From Pseudonocardia kunmingensis (lineage in GTDB: Bacteria; Actinomycetota; Actinomycetes; Mycobacteriales; Pseudonocardiaceae), in NCBI RefSeq assembly GCF_006716445.1, contig NZ_VFPA01000003.1, positions 1,116,001 to 1,180,000 on the forward strand: a stretch of DNA of 64,000 bases. The letters run 5' to 3'. The notes under the pieces are model-generated. The model was not told the origin of the DNA. It ran no database searches and was given only the letters and a program-made list of their open reading frames with translations. Shown in pieces: positions 42,167 through 51,250 of this stretch (within the stretch, counting starts at the first letter, position 1; each line of letters begins with the position of its first letter). A program made the position numbers and the translations under genes.

Positions 42167-43003
42167 TCAGGGGCGGGCGGCCCAGACGGTGCGGTCGGTG
42201 CGGACCACGAGGTCGTCCCGTCGCAGGATGCTGCCGGGCCCGTCGGTGTCGAGCAGCTCGTCGAGGGCGGCGAGGTCGTCGGCGTCCAGCTCGCCCGCGA
42301 GCGCGTCGCGCATGCGCCGCAGGACCAGCAGGGCGTAGCGGCCCACGGCTTCGGAGTGCGGTCGCCCGTCGTCGACCGCGACGGTGCGCCGGGCCTCGAC
42401 GGTGTATCCGGCGTCGGCGAGCGGGACGCCCCAGTCGGCGCCGCGGTGGGGCATGTGTTCGGCGGCGCGGCGATCGGCGGCGGCGTGGCAGCGGGCCTCG
42501 AGCCCGGGCCGGTTCGCCGGTGCGTCCTCGGGGAGGAAGCGGGGGAGGCCGGCGAGCTCGACGACGGCCAGCAGCCCGCCGGGGGCCACGAGCTGCCGGA
42601 TCTCGCGCAGGGTGCGCCCGGGGTCGGCCATGTGGTGCAGCGACGCGGAGGCCCACACCAGGTCGGCGGTGCCGAGGTCGGGCCAGGCGGCGTCGAGGTC
42701 GGCCTGCACGGTCTCCACCCGGTCGTCCACCCCGGCCCGGGACGCCTTCTGCCGCACCCGGCGCAGGTGGTCGGCGGAGGAGTCGACGGCGGTGACGCGG
42801 GCGTCGGGAAAGTGGTCCAGCAACGCGAAGGTGCCCGCGCCGGTGCCGGCGCCCAGGTCCACGATCCGCCGGGGGGCCGAGCGCAGGGGGAGCCAGGCGA
42901 CGATGGACGCGAGCTGCTCGGCGAGCACTTCGGCGTCCAGGTCGAGGATCTCCTCCTGCCCGTCGGGACCGTCGTGACGGTGTCCGTGCTCCGTGGAAGT
43001 CAT
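42167..43003 (-). CDS. Class I SAM-dependent methyltransferase
   Basis: The 278-residue protein starts at ATG 43003. It shows motif I RIVDLGAGTGAGTFALLD, motif II VTAVDSSADHLRRVR, VQADLDAAWP and the post-motif ASLHHMADPGRTLREI, then APGGLLAVVEL. The N-terminal HGHRHDGPDG is His-rich. The substrate is unknown. The next gene upstream on the same strand is the Ddn-like gene, 76 bp away. Confidence 0.88.
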   Translation of the reverse strand: MTSTEHGHRHDGPDGQEEILDLDAEVLAEQLASIVAWLPLRSAPRRIVDLGAGTGAGTFALLDHFPDARVTAVDSSADHLRRVRQKASRAGVDDRVETVQADLDAAWPDLGTADLVWASASLHHMADPGRTLREIRQLVAPGGLLAVVELAGLPRFLPEDAPANRPGLEARCHAAADRRAAEHMPHRGADWGVPLADAGYTVEARRTVAVDDGRPHSEAVGRYALLVLRRMRDALAGELDADDLAALDELLDTDGPGSILRRDDLVVRTDRTVWAARP

Positions 43004-43079
43004 GGACGCGACGGTAGGACGACCTTGCACGGAAAGCATGATTTCTTGCCCCAATGGCAAGAGACGGGCCTCCGGCGGG

Positions 43080-43526
43080 TCAGTCCAGCGGGGTGAGCAG
43101 GACGATCGGGATCTCGCGGTCGGTCTTCTGCGCGTAGTCGGCGTAGAGCGGGAAGATCTCCACCATCCGGGGCCAGAGGGCAGCGCGCTCGGCCGGGGAC
43201 GCGACGCGGGCGTGTCCGCTGAACCGGCGGGTGCCGACCTGCACCCCGACGCCGGGGTCCGCCCGGAGGTTCACGAACCACGCCGGGTCCTCGTCGGCAC
43301 CGCCCTTGGAGGCGACGACGACGTACTCGTCGCCCGAGGTGCCGTAGATCAGGCAGGTGCGCCGGGGCGTACCGGTCCGGCGTCCGGTCGTGGCGAGCAC
43401 GAGGGTGCGCACGCCGTCGTTCTCATGCCCTTCGGTGCCACCCGAGGCCAGGTAGGTGCGGGTGTGCTCGGCGACCCAGTCCCACTGCGAGTCGGTGGCG
43501 CGGTCGAGGTCCTCGGCGATGGCCAT
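43080..43526 (-). CDS. F420/deazaflavin-dependent nitroreductase-family protein (Ddn-like)
   Basis: ATG 43526 behind GGAAGGA gives 148 residues. VLATTGRRTGTPRRTCLIYG and VVASKGGADEDPAWFVNLRA are the hallmark segments of the Ddn/FDOR-A-type split-barrel family, which uses F420H2 to reduce quinones and nitro-aromatics. DYAQKTDREIPIVLLTPL ends the domain. It is consistent with the other F420-type genes of the window. Confidence 0.88.
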   Translation of the reverse strand: MAIAEDLDRATDSQWDWVAEHTRTYLASGGTEGHENDGVRTLVLATTGRRTGTPRRTCLIYGTSGDEYVVVASKGGADEDPAWFVNLRADPGVGVQVGTRRFSGHARVASPAERAALWPRMVEIFPLYADYAQKTDREIPIVLLTPLD

Positions 43527-43647
43527 GACGGCTGTCCTTCCGCTGGTCGGGGATGCGGCCCCACCGGCCGCACCTGCCCCTGGGACGGAGCCGCCACGCG
43601 CGTCTCGACATCGGCGGCGCGTCGGGCGAGCCCGGACCGGCACACGA

Positions 43648-44088
43648 TCAGGTGTCGGCGAACGAGGGCGCCCGCCCGGGCGCGGTCGCCGCGTCGCAGT
43701 CCGACGGCGCGACCGGATCGAGCCGCGCCGTGGCCTCGATGAGGGCGTCCAGCCGGTCGCGCGCAGCCCGGATGTCGGCGGCGGCCGCGCTGAGCCGCTC
43801 CCGTTCCCGCTGCAGCTCGGGGAGCATCCCTCCGCAGGCCGGCGCCAACGCGTGACCGTCGCCGTCCATGCAGGGCAGCAGCTCGGCGATCGTCGCGGTC
43901 CCGAGCCCGGCGGCGAGCAGGATGCGGATGCCGCGCACCGTGGCGGCGTCCTCCGCCCGGTACTCGCGATAGCCGCTGGGGAGCCGCAGCGGCCGGAGCA
44001 GTCCCTGCTCCTCGTAGTAGCGCAACGAGCGCACGCTGACACCCGTGAGCCCGGACAGCTCTCCGATTCGCACTTTGACGGCCGCCAC
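43648..44088 (-). CDS. MerR-family regulator
   Basis: The 146-residue protein has the MerR HTH (RIGELSGLTGVSVRSLRYYE) and wing (GYREYRAEDAATVRGIRIL), a coiled-coil dimer helix and a Cys/Gly/Met patch (LPCMDGDGHALAPACGG). It is divergent from the imine-reductase-like gene at 44134 across only 45 bp, so it probably controls it. The start may be GTG 44088 or GTG 44073. Confidence 0.9.
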   Translation of the reverse strand: MAAVKVRIGELSGLTGVSVRSLRYYEEQGLLRPLRLPSGYREYRAEDAATVRGIRILLAAGLGTATIAELLPCMDGDGHALAPACGGMLPELQRERERLSAAAADIRAARDRLDALIEATARLDPVAPSDCDAATAPGRAPSFADT

Positions 44089-44133
44089 TCCCGGTTGACT
44101 CTCACATCGACGTCAGGCTCGAACGTCTCCGGC

Positions 44134-45030
44134 ATGACAGATCAGCAGACCCACACCGACGTCACCGTCATCGGCCTGGGACCGATGGGATCAGCGCTGG
44201 CGCAGGCGTTCCTCGCCGCGGACCGGACCCTGACGGTCTGGAACCGTACCCCCGGCAGGGCCGACGACCTGGTGGCCGGCGGGGCCCACCGCGCAGGCAC
44301 CGTCGCCGAAGCGGTGACCAGGAGCCCCGTCACGATCACATGCCTCAACGACTACACCACCTTGCACCAGGTCCTCGACTCCGTCGACGGCCCGCTGCGG
44401 GGCCGCACGCTCGTGAACCTCGGCTCGGGCACGCCGGCAGAAGCCCGGGCAGCGGCGGACCGGGCGGCCGGGCGGGGTCTCGACCACCTGGACGGCGCGA
44501 TCATGGTGCCGCCACCGCTCGTCAGGCATCCCGAGTCGGTCTTCCTGTACAGCGGTCCGCAGGACGTCTTCGACCGGCACCGGGCGACCCTGGCGACCCT
44601 GGGCGACCCCCGCCACCTCGGCGCCGACCCCGGCCTGGCGGTGCTGTTCAACACGGCACTGCTCGGAATGATGTACGCGACGCTGAACGGCTTCCTGCAC
44701 GCCGCCGCCCTCGCCCGCTCGGCGGGCGTGCCCGTTCCCGAGTTCGCCGAGCTCGCGCTGGGCTGGTTCATGCCCGCGGTGCTGGACCCCGCCGGCATCG
44801 CCGAGCAGGCGCCCGACATGGAGGCGGGCACCTACCCGGGCGATCTGGGAACCATGCGGATGAACCGCGACGCGCTGGAGCACATCACTCGCACCAGCGT
44901 CGAGCAGGGCGTCCACTCCGAGCTGCCGCGGCTGATGGCCGACCTCGCCGAACGCGCGGTCGCCCAGGGGCACGGCGACGAGAACTACTTCGCGATGTTC
45001 GAGGTCTTCGCGAACCGCGGACGCAGGTGA
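44134..45030 (+). CDS. NADPH-dependent imine reductase/beta-hydroxyacid dehydrogenase-like protein
   Basis: The 298-residue protein has an N-terminal Rossmann domain (VTVIGLGPMGSALAQAFLAA, then TVWNRTPGRADDL) and an all-helical C-terminal dimer domain. That domain carries the segment NTALLGMMYATLNGFLHAAAL, typical of imine-reductase-like members. It is adjacent to a MerR gene. A paralogue of the same length lies tail-to-tail at 45038 with an HxlR regulator. Confidence 0.86.
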   Translation: MTDQQTHTDVTVIGLGPMGSALAQAFLAADRTLTVWNRTPGRADDLVAGGAHRAGTVAEAVTRSPVTITCLNDYTTLHQVLDSVDGPLRGRTLVNLGSGTPAEARAAADRAAGRGLDHLDGAIMVPPPLVRHPESVFLYSGPQDVFDRHRATLATLGDPRHLGADPGLAVLFNTALLGMMYATLNGFLHAAALARSAGVPVPEFAELALGWFMPAVLDPAGIAEQAPDMEAGTYPGDLGTMRMNRDALEHITRTSVEQGVHSELPRLMADLAERAVAQGHGDENYFAMFEVFANRGRR

Positions 45031-45037
45031 CGGCCGC

Positions 45038-45934
45038 TCAGCTCCTCGACGGGACCGCGGGCTTCCGGAGCACCTCGACCAGCGCGGAGATGCTGTCATC
45101 GACGTGACCGGCCTCTGCCGCGCGCCGCACCAGATCGTGCAGGGGCGCGTTCCAGGACACGTCGACGCCGGTCTCCCTGCCGAACTCCTCGTCCCATCGG
45201 GCCGTCTCGAGGAACAGGCGCACCGACGACAGGGGCTCCGAGTAGTCGCCGCTGTCGATCTCGCGCGCGAACACGGGCAGGACCGAGGCGATCATCTCCA
45301 GCCACTTGACCGCGTAGGGGACCAGCGTCGCCGCGGGCAGCCCGCGCGACTGGACGGCGGCAGCACCCTGGAAGAACCCGACCAGCGCCGGCAGCAGCGT
45401 CGCACCCACCGCGGACTCGTAGAGCGCCGCGAGATCGGGCTCGTCACCGAGGTGGGAGGTGTCACCGCCGAGGACCTTCAGCGTGTCCTCGTACTCGGCG
45501 AACACGCTGCGGTCGCCGCTGTAGTACAGCTGGGTGTCGTGCGCACCGACCGCCGAGGGCACGTTCTTGACCGCCCCGTCGAGGAACCGGGCCCCGTGCT
45601 CGCCGGCCCATGCCGCCATCGCACGGGCGCCGGACGGGCTGCCGCTGTTCAGCGTGATCAGCGTGCGTCCGCGCAGCGCCCCGGCGCCGAGCCGCAGGAC
45701 CTCGGTGGTGGCCTCGTAGCTCGTCAGGCAGGTGACGATCAGCGGGCTCGCACGCACCGCGTCCTCCACGGCACCGGCGTGACGCGCACCCCGCGCGACC
45801 AACGGCGCCGCCCTGGCGGCGGTCCTGTTCCAGACCGTCGTCGGGTGACCGGCGTCGAGGAACGCCGCTGCCAAGGCCCTGCCCATCGCCCCCAGCCCGA
45901 CAACGGTGACCGGCGTGCGAGAGTGCGACAGCAT
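45038..45934 (-). CDS. Imine reductase-like paralogue
   Basis: The 298-residue protein begins PVTVVGLGAMGRALAAAFLD and has TVWNRTAARAAPL, then LITLNSGSPSGARAMAAWA and a helical C-terminal dimer domain. It shares architecture and length with the product at 44134 but differs through much of the C-terminal half. ATG 45934 with GGGGAA upstream is chosen. It is divergent from the HxlR gene at 46087, which probably represses it. Confidence 0.86.
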   Translation of the reverse strand: MLSHSRTPVTVVGLGAMGRALAAAFLDAGHPTTVWNRTAARAAPLVARGARHAGAVEDAVRASPLIVTCLTSYEATTEVLRLGAGALRGRTLITLNSGSPSGARAMAAWAGEHGARFLDGAVKNVPSAVGAHDTQLYYSGDRSVFAEYEDTLKVLGGDTSHLGDEPDLAALYESAVGATLLPALVGFFQGAAAVQSRGLPAATLVPYAVKWLEMIASVLPVFAREIDSGDYSEPLSSVRLFLETARWDEEFGRETGVDVSWNAPLHDLVRRAAEAGHVDDSISALVEVLRKPAVPSRS

Positions 45935-46038
45935 CGATGTTCCCCAATCCCTGAGAATGTTCTCCGAATGACGACCAACGCCGATCGCGGCCACCTGCGG
46001 ATGTGCATCCATGCTGCTTCCTCGCACGCACTCCCGCA

Positions 46039-46068
46039 AGTACGCACAATTTCCTCAGATACTCACAA
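46039..46068. promoter_or_regulatory. Direct repeats in HxlR/imine-reductase divergent promoter
   Basis: AGTACGCACAA (46039-46049) and GATACTCACAA (46058-46068) are direct repeats spaced 19 bp apart, about two helical turns. They lie within an A/T-rich part of the 152-bp gap between the divergent genes. An HxlR dimer pair could bind here. Confidence 0.4.
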
Positions 46069-46086
46069 AGATGTAAGTGGGAGCCG

Positions 46087-46437
46087 ATGACGCGACGCAC
46101 CTTCACCTGCGGACTCGACGCCGCCATCGCCGTCATGGGCGGCAAGTGGAAGGGGTTGGTCCTGTTCATGCTCCAGGACGGGCCCCTGCGCTTCGGTGAG
46201 CTGCGCCGGGCGCTGCCGGGGATCAGCGAGCGGGTGCTGGCCCTGCAACTGCGCGAGATGGAGACCACCGGCCTCGTCCACCGGGAGGTACACCCTCAGA
46301 TCCCGCCCAGGGTGGAATATTCGCTCACCGAGTTCGGGCGTTCGCTCAACGCCGCGCTCGCCCCTCTCGGCGAGTGGGGCGATCAGCACCTGGCGCAGAT
46401 CGAGAACATCCCGTGGGACCTCAACCGCTCAGGCTGA
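46087..46437 (+). CDS. HxlR-family regulator
   Basis: The 116-residue winged-helix protein has the HxlR start CGLDAAIAVMGGKWKGLVLF, followed by LRFGELRRALPGISERVLAL and RVEYSLTEFGRSL. The Cys at residue 8 is the conserved redox/electrophile sensor of this family. It likely derepresses the divergent imine-reductase-like gene under electrophile stress. Its 3' end overlaps the convergent HAD gene by 9 bp. Confidence 0.92.
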   Translation: MTRRTFTCGLDAAIAVMGGKWKGLVLFMLQDGPLRFGELRRALPGISERVLALQLREMETTGLVHREVHPQIPPRVEYSLTEFGRSLNAALAPLGEWGDQHLAQIENIPWDLNRSG

Positions 46438-47139
46438 CGTCGGCCGCGTTCGATCGGAGGTGCGGCCCGGGAGGCGGTCGGGCGCGCGCCACGCGGCGAC
46501 GAGCGAGGACAGGTCCTTGCCGGCGAGCGAGTGCCACGTCGTGCACCCCTGCACCGCCGGGACGTCCACGGCGCCGGGCACCGCGACGACCGCGGCGCCC
46601 GCGGCGACACCGGAGCGCACCCCCGCCACCGAGTCCTCGATGACGAGGCAGCCCCGGATGTCGACCCCGAGCAGCGCCGCCGCCCGCAGGTACGGCTGCG
46701 GGTCCGGCTTGCCACGCACGACGTCCTCCCCCGTGACGACCGCGTCGAAGGCCACGAACGGGATGCCGCCCACCACCACCTCGGCGATGCGCCGGAAGGA
46801 CCCGGTGACGAGCGCGGTCGGGATTCCCGCCGCACGGACTCCCCCGAGCAGCTCGAGCGCCCCCGGCCGCCACTCCACGCCGTCGCGGACGCGGCGGGTG
46901 ACCGACTCGACGATCTCCTCGACGATCTCCGCCGCGCTGCCCCGGGCGCCTGCCCGGATGGCCGTCGCCGCCATGTCCCAGAGGTTCGCACCCACGAGCT
47001 CCCTGCGGTCGCCCTCGTCGAGCGCACCGCCCGCGCGGGCGACGATCGACGCCACGCTCCGGAGGAAGTGGGGCTCGGTGTCGACGATCGTGCCGTCGAG
47101 GTCCCACAGGACCGCGGAAGGTGCGCGCGCCACCGGCAT
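46429..47139 (-). CDS. HAD-superfamily phosphatase (beta-PGM/GPP-like)
   Basis: The 236-residue protein has motif I LWDLDGTIVDTEPHF, motif II (VTGSF), a Lys in RGKPDPQPYL and motif IV CLVIEDSVAGVRSGVAAGA. It has a helical cap between motifs I and II. This subfamily dephosphorylates or isomerises sugar phosphates or similar small molecules. ATG 47139 is chosen; an in-frame GTG 9 nt earlier is possible. Confidence 0.9.
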   Translation of the reverse strand: MPVARAPSAVLWDLDGTIVDTEPHFLRSVASIVARAGGALDEGDRRELVGANLWDMAATAIRAGARGSAAEIVEEIVESVTRRVRDGVEWRPGALELLGGVRAAGIPTALVTGSFRRIAEVVVGGIPFVAFDAVVTGEDVVRGKPDPQPYLRAAALLGVDIRGCLVIEDSVAGVRSGVAAGAAVVAVPGAVDVPAVQGCTTWHSLAGKDLSSLVAAWRAPDRLPGRTSDRTRPTSA

Positions 47140-47284
47140 CGGCCCCACGATAAACGCCGACTGCTTCCACCTGGTGACAACCGGCCTTCCGGGCGACGTC
47201 CCGTTGATTAACCTCGACGCGACCGACGACCGGGCCGCGGGTCCAGCGGGCTCCGTGGCACAGGCCCGACTGAGGGGTTCGCCG

Positions 47285-48601
47285 ATGCATCCTTCGCCGC
47301 CAGCACCCGATCCGACCAGCACACGTCGGGTCGCCCTCGCCACCCTGATCGGCACGTCCATCGAGTGGTACGACTTCTTCATCTACGGTGCGGCGGCCGC
47401 GCTGGTCTTCGGCAAGCTCTTCTTCCCCGACGCGAGCCCGCTCACCGGCACCCTGCTCGCGCTGTCCACGTTCGGCGTGGGTTTCGTCGCCCGCCCGGTC
47501 GGCGGAGTGGTGTTCGCGCACTTCGGCGACCGGATCGGCCGCAAGTCGATGCTGGTGCTGTCGGTGCTGCTGATGGGGGGCGGCACCTTCGTCGTCGGGC
47601 TGCTGCCCACCGCCGAGACGATCGGCGTGGCCGCACCGATCCTGCTGGTCCTGCTGCGCATCGTCCAGGGCATCGGGCTCGGCGGCGAATGGGGCGCCGC
47701 CGCGGTGATGGCCGTCGAGCACGCGCCCCCGCACCGCCGCGGGTTCTTCGGCAGCTGGCCGCAGGTCGGCGTCCCGGCCGGCATGCTCACCGCGAACCTC
47801 GCGCTGCTGGTCATGTCCGGCAGCATGTCCGAGGAGGCGTTCCTGTCCTGGGGCTGGCGGGTCCCGTTCCTGGCCTCGATCGCGCTGGTCGTCGTCGGCA
47901 TCGTGATCCGGCTCAAGGTGCACGAGTCGCCGGTGTTCGAGGCGGCCAAGGCGGCCGGGAGGATCGAGCGGCTGCCGGTGCTCGCGGTGCTGCGCAAGCA
48001 GCCGGTGAACGTGCTGCGCGCGGCAGGCCTGCGGTTCGCCGAGAACAGCACCTTCTACATCCACACCACGTTCGTGCTGACCTACGGCACCACCCTGCTC
48101 GGCATGGAACGCGACGACCTGCTGCTCGCGGTGATCATCTCGTCCGCGGTCGGGTTGGTCAGCCTGCCGTTCTACGGCTGGGCGTGCGACCGGTTCGGAC
48201 GCCGGCCGGTCGTGCTGTGGGGCTCGCTGGTCCTGCTCGCCATGAGCTGGCCGTACTTCTGGGCGCTCGACACCCGGTCGCTGCCGATCATCGTGCTGGC
48301 CACGGTGGTGGCGGTGAACATCGGCAACAGCGCGGTCTACGCACCGCAGCCGGCGTACTTCTCCGAGCTGTTCGAGCCGGAGGTGCGCTACAGCGGGGCG
48401 TCGATCGGGGCGCAGGCGGCGAGCGTCTTCGCGGGCGGCCTGTCACCGGTGATCGCCACTGCGCTGCTGAACGCGACCGGCGGGTACGACATGATCGCCC
48501 TCTACATGTCGGCCATGGTGATGATCACGATCGTCACCGCGCTGCTCTCGCCGGATCCCTACGGTGCGTCGCTGCGCCGGGGCGCGCCTGCGCCCACCTG
48601 A
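47285..48601 (+). CDS. MHS-type MFS metabolite:proton symporter
   Basis: The 438-residue, 12-helix protein opens with ATLIGTSIEWYDFFIYGAAA, the signature of metabolite:H+ symporters (ProP/ShiA/KgtP-like). Loop 2-3 has HFGDRIGRKSMLV, and IGLGGEWGAAAVMAVEHAP lies in helix 5. It probably imports an organic acid or osmolyte. ATG 47285 follows a weak ribosome site. Its end overlaps the convergent MFS gene by 43 bp. Confidence 0.9.
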   Translation: MHPSPPAPDPTSTRRVALATLIGTSIEWYDFFIYGAAAALVFGKLFFPDASPLTGTLLALSTFGVGFVARPVGGVVFAHFGDRIGRKSMLVLSVLLMGGGTFVVGLLPTAETIGVAAPILLVLLRIVQGIGLGGEWGAAAVMAVEHAPPHRRGFFGSWPQVGVPAGMLTANLALLVMSGSMSEEAFLSWGWRVPFLASIALVVVGIVIRLKVHESPVFEAAKAAGRIERLPVLAVLRKQPVNVLRAAGLRFAENSTFYIHTTFVLTYGTTLLGMERDDLLLAVIISSAVGLVSLPFYGWACDRFGRRPVVLWGSLVLLAMSWPYFWALDTRSLPIIVLATVVAVNIGNSAVYAPQPAYFSELFEPEVRYSGASIGAQAASVFAGGLSPVIATALLNATGGYDMIALYMSAMVMITIVTALLSPDPYGASLRRGAPAPT

Positions 48602-49791
48602 CCCACCCGGTCGCGGACCACGTCGCGGCGAGGAGCGAGGAACGCGGCGGCCGCCACGATCGCCGCACCGCCGAGCAGTGCGGTGGTGAGGCTGGTGGAC
48701 GCGGCGAGGACACCACCGGTGAGGGGACCGAAGAGGAGGCCGACGCCCTGCGCGCCGGTGGCGGCGGCGACGCCGGCCGCGGGCCGCTCGGCGTAGACGC
48801 GGGTGGCCCACAGGACGCTGACGGCGACGATCGTGTTGTACGCGACGCCGAAGGCGGCGGCGGCGACCAGCACGGCGACGAGGTGGTCCGGCGCCACGGC
48901 GATCACGGCGAGCGCGACGGCCTCCAGCAGCGCGGTGAGCACGAACGTGAGCCGGGCGCCGAGGCGGGTGATGACGTCGGCCGCGGCCACGCCGGTGAGG
49001 CTGGTGGCCCCCGCGACGCCCAGCAGGATCCGGCCCGCGGCCTGGTCGAGCCCGGCGTCGCGGACCTGGTCGACGGCGAAGGTCCAGAACGTCGCGCTGC
49101 CCAGCCCGATGAGGAGCGCGGCGACCAGCATCGGAACCGCGGAACGGGGCCGGCCGGGTGCGGCCCGCTCCGCAGGGGGCGCAGCGGCAGCGGTCGCGGC
49201 GCGCCCCGGCAGCGTGCGCGCCGCGAGCAGGGTGCTCAGCGCTGCGCAGACCGCGAAACCGACGTAGGCCGTGCGCCACGTGTCGCCGGTGAGGATCGCG
49301 ATCGGGGCGGCGACCGCGACGCCCCACCCCGTGCCGCAACTGATCGTCGCCAGCGTCCGGGCGCGCGCGACCGACGGGAGCCCGCGCACGGCCTCGCCGA
49401 AGGGCGCGAACACGAGCCCGGCACTGGCGCCTGCGACGGCCACCCCGGCCCCGAGCAGCACCGGTCCGCCGGCCAGCGCCACCACGACGGTCCCCGCGAC
49501 CGCCAGCACGCCGCCGCCCACGACGGTGGCCCGTTGGCCCGCCCGCTCGACGCACCGGGCCACGAGGGCCGTGCCGAGCAGGTAGCCGGCGTAGGCGAGG
49601 GACCCGATCACGCCCAGCACCCCCACACCGAGGGCGAGATCCTCCTGGATGTCGGGCAGCAGCAGGCCGTAGCCGTACCGGGCCATCCCGAACGTGGTCG
49701 CGACCGAGGCCGAGCCCGCGACCGCGAGCAGGAGCGGCGACGGCGCGCTCGCCTGCGCCGCGTCCGCACGGCCGGCCGCAGGCTCCGTCAT
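48559..49791 (-). CDS. YbfB/YjiJ-type MFS transporter
   Basis: The 410-residue, 12-helix protein opens ASVATTFGMARYGYGLLLPD, typical of the YbfB/YjiJ-like MFS group. GSLAYAGYLLGTAL and CGTGWGVAVAAP follow. The substrate is unknown. ATG 49791 overlaps the MarR stop (ATGA), so it is coupled to and probably regulated by that gene. It overlaps the preceding symporter gene tail-to-tail. Confidence 0.88.
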   Translation of the reverse strand: MTEPAAGRADAAQASAPSPLLLAVAGSASVATTFGMARYGYGLLLPDIQEDLALGVGVLGVIGSLAYAGYLLGTALVARCVERAGQRATVVGGGVLAVAGTVVVALAGGPVLLGAGVAVAGASAGLVFAPFGEAVRGLPSVARARTLATISCGTGWGVAVAAPIAILTGDTWRTAYVGFAVCAALSTLLAARTLPGRAATAAAAPPAERAAPGRPRSAVPMLVAALLIGLGSATFWTFAVDQVRDAGLDQAAGRILLGVAGATSLTGVAAADVITRLGARLTFVLTALLEAVALAVIAVAPDHLVAVLVAAAAFGVAYNTIVAVSVLWATRVYAERPAAGVAAATGAQGVGLLFGPLTGGVLAASTSLTTALLGGAAIVAAAAFLAPRRDVVRDRVGQVGAGAPRRSDAP

Positions 49792-50303
49792 CGGCGCGCT
49801 CGCGTGGTGTGCTCGAGCGGGCAGCCCGGGCCGGAGGTGCAGGCATCGCGGTCGCAGAGCCGGCAGACGCGCACCGCGCCCGGACGATCCGCGGCCAGGC
49901 CCGCCGCGACCTGCCCGAGCAGGCGCTCCAACGTCGCCCGCTCGGACCCGGACAGCTCGGCCAGCAGCGGTGCGAGGACCTCCGCCCGCGCCGCCAGGAC
50001 GGCGTCCGCCGCCCGTGAGCCGGCCTCGGTGACGACCAGCGCGACGGTGCGCCGGTCACGGCCGGCCTCCCGGCGCAGGAGGCCCTGGTCCACGAGCCGG
50101 TCCACCAACCGCACGGTCGCCGGCTGCGAGAGGCCCACGACGCCGGCGAGGTCCCCCACCGACCCGCCGGGCCAGGCCTGGACGTGCACCACTGCGCCGG
50201 CCTCGACCTCGCCGATCGCGGCCCCTGCGGCCACGCCGGCGCGGAGCCGATCCATGACGGCCAGGGCGGTCACGCCGAGGATCTGGCCCAGCCGGTCCGC
50301 CAT
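49788..50303 (-). CDS. MarR-family regulator with Cys cluster
   Basis: The 171-residue protein from ATG 50303 has the MarR HTH (SVGDLAGVVGLSQPATVRLV) and wing (AGRDRRTVALVVT). It ends with a Cys-rich tail, CRLCDRDACTSGPGCPLEH, holding four Cys and a His that could bind metal or act as a redox sensor. It leads a two-gene operon with an MFS pump. A dyad upstream (50314-50344) is a likely autoregulatory site. Confidence 0.88.
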   Translation of the reverse strand: MADRLGQILGVTALAVMDRLRAGVAAGAAIGEVEAGAVVHVQAWPGGSVGDLAGVVGLSQPATVRLVDRLVDQGLLRREAGRDRRTVALVVTEAGSRAADAVLAARAEVLAPLLAELSGSERATLERLLGQVAAGLAADRPGAVRVCRLCDRDACTSGPGCPLEHTTRARR

Positions 50304-50313
50304 GGGGTGATAG

Positions 50314-50344
50314 TATGCGCCGCGCATCTGATGCACAACGCATA
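50314..50344. promoter_or_regulatory. Putative MarR operator
   Basis: TATGCG (50314-50319) and CGCATA (50339-50344) are inverted arms around a central GCATCTGATGC palindrome (50324-50334). The site lies 10 bp upstream of the MarR start and is A/T-rich for this DNA, consistent with autorepression. Confidence 0.5.
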
Positions 50345-50349
50345 TGTCC

Positions 50350-51219
50350 TTACGGGCTGAACGCCTCCTGCTCCGCCGCCAGCGAGGCGAGGAGCCGGAG
50401 CCGCTCGGCGGAGACCGAGGCCGGTTCGGCCGTGTAGACCATGAGGATCAGCCCGGGTTCCGCGGTGATCGCGAGCTCCTCGTAGGCGAGGACGAGCTCG
50501 CCCACCTCGGGGTGGCGGAAGCGTTTGGTGCCCGACCCGTGCGTGCGGACGTCGTGGGCACCCCAGAGCGTGCGAAAGGTCGCGCTGCGGGTGGAGAGCT
50601 CGCCGACGAGGTTCTGCAGGCCCCGGTCGTGCGGGTCGCGGCCGGCCTCGGCGCGCATGATCGCGACGCACATCTCCGCGAAGACGTCCCAGTCGGGGTA
50701 GAACTCCCGCGAGGCCGGGTCGAGGAACTAGAAGCGCGCCAGGTTCGGCCGGCGACCGCCCTCGCCGATCACCGGCGAGTAGAAGGCGCGGCCGAGCGCG
50801 TTGGTGGCCAGGAGATCCTGCTGGGGGTTGCGGACGAACGCGACGCCGTCGGTGATCGCGTCCAGGGTCCAGTGCAGGCCGGGGCGGGAGGCGCTCTGCG
50901 TCGCCGCGCGCCGGCGGGGGCGGCCCGAGGTGGGGATCCCGTCGGCGGCGCGGGCCAGGTCGAACAGGTGCGCCCGCTCGGTGTCGTCCAGGAGCAGGGC
51001 CCGCGCGAGGGCGTCGAGGACGGACGACGACGCCCCGCCGATCGCCCCTCGTTCGAGCTTCGCGTAGTACTCGACGCTCACCCCCGCGAGCACCGCGACC
51101 TCCGCGCGCCGCAGACCGCGCACGCGCCGGTTCGCACCGGCCGGGATGCCGACGTCGGCGGGCGCCACCTTGGAGCGTCGCGACATGAGGAACTCGCGCA
51201 CCTCGCCCCGGTTGTCCAC
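50350..51219 (-). pseudogene. XRE-family HTH regulator interrupted by an amber codon
   Basis: The frame from GTG 51219 encodes an XRE-type HTH (RRVRGLRRAEVAVLAGVSVE, then YYAKLERG) and a MmyB-like ligand domain. It is stopped by TAG at 50728-50730. The same frame continues (FLDPASREFYPDWDVFAEM, then VAIMRAEAGRDPHDRGLQNL) to 50350. Homologues I recall read RFQFLDP here, so a CAG to TAG change is likely. The first 163 residues could still be made. Confidence 0.75.
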
Positions 51220-51250
51220 GAGCCCAGGGTAGGTCGGCTCCGGAAGACCC

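Noticed and set aside
41823..42656. 277-codon minus-strand frame
   Set aside because: It runs antisense to the degraded dehydrogenase and out of frame through the methyltransferase; its Arg/Pro-rich composition indicates a shadow.
47365..50310. 981-codon open frame on the plus strand
   Set aside because: It runs through two convergent MFS genes and a MarR gene out of frame; the translation is Arg/Gly/Ala noise.
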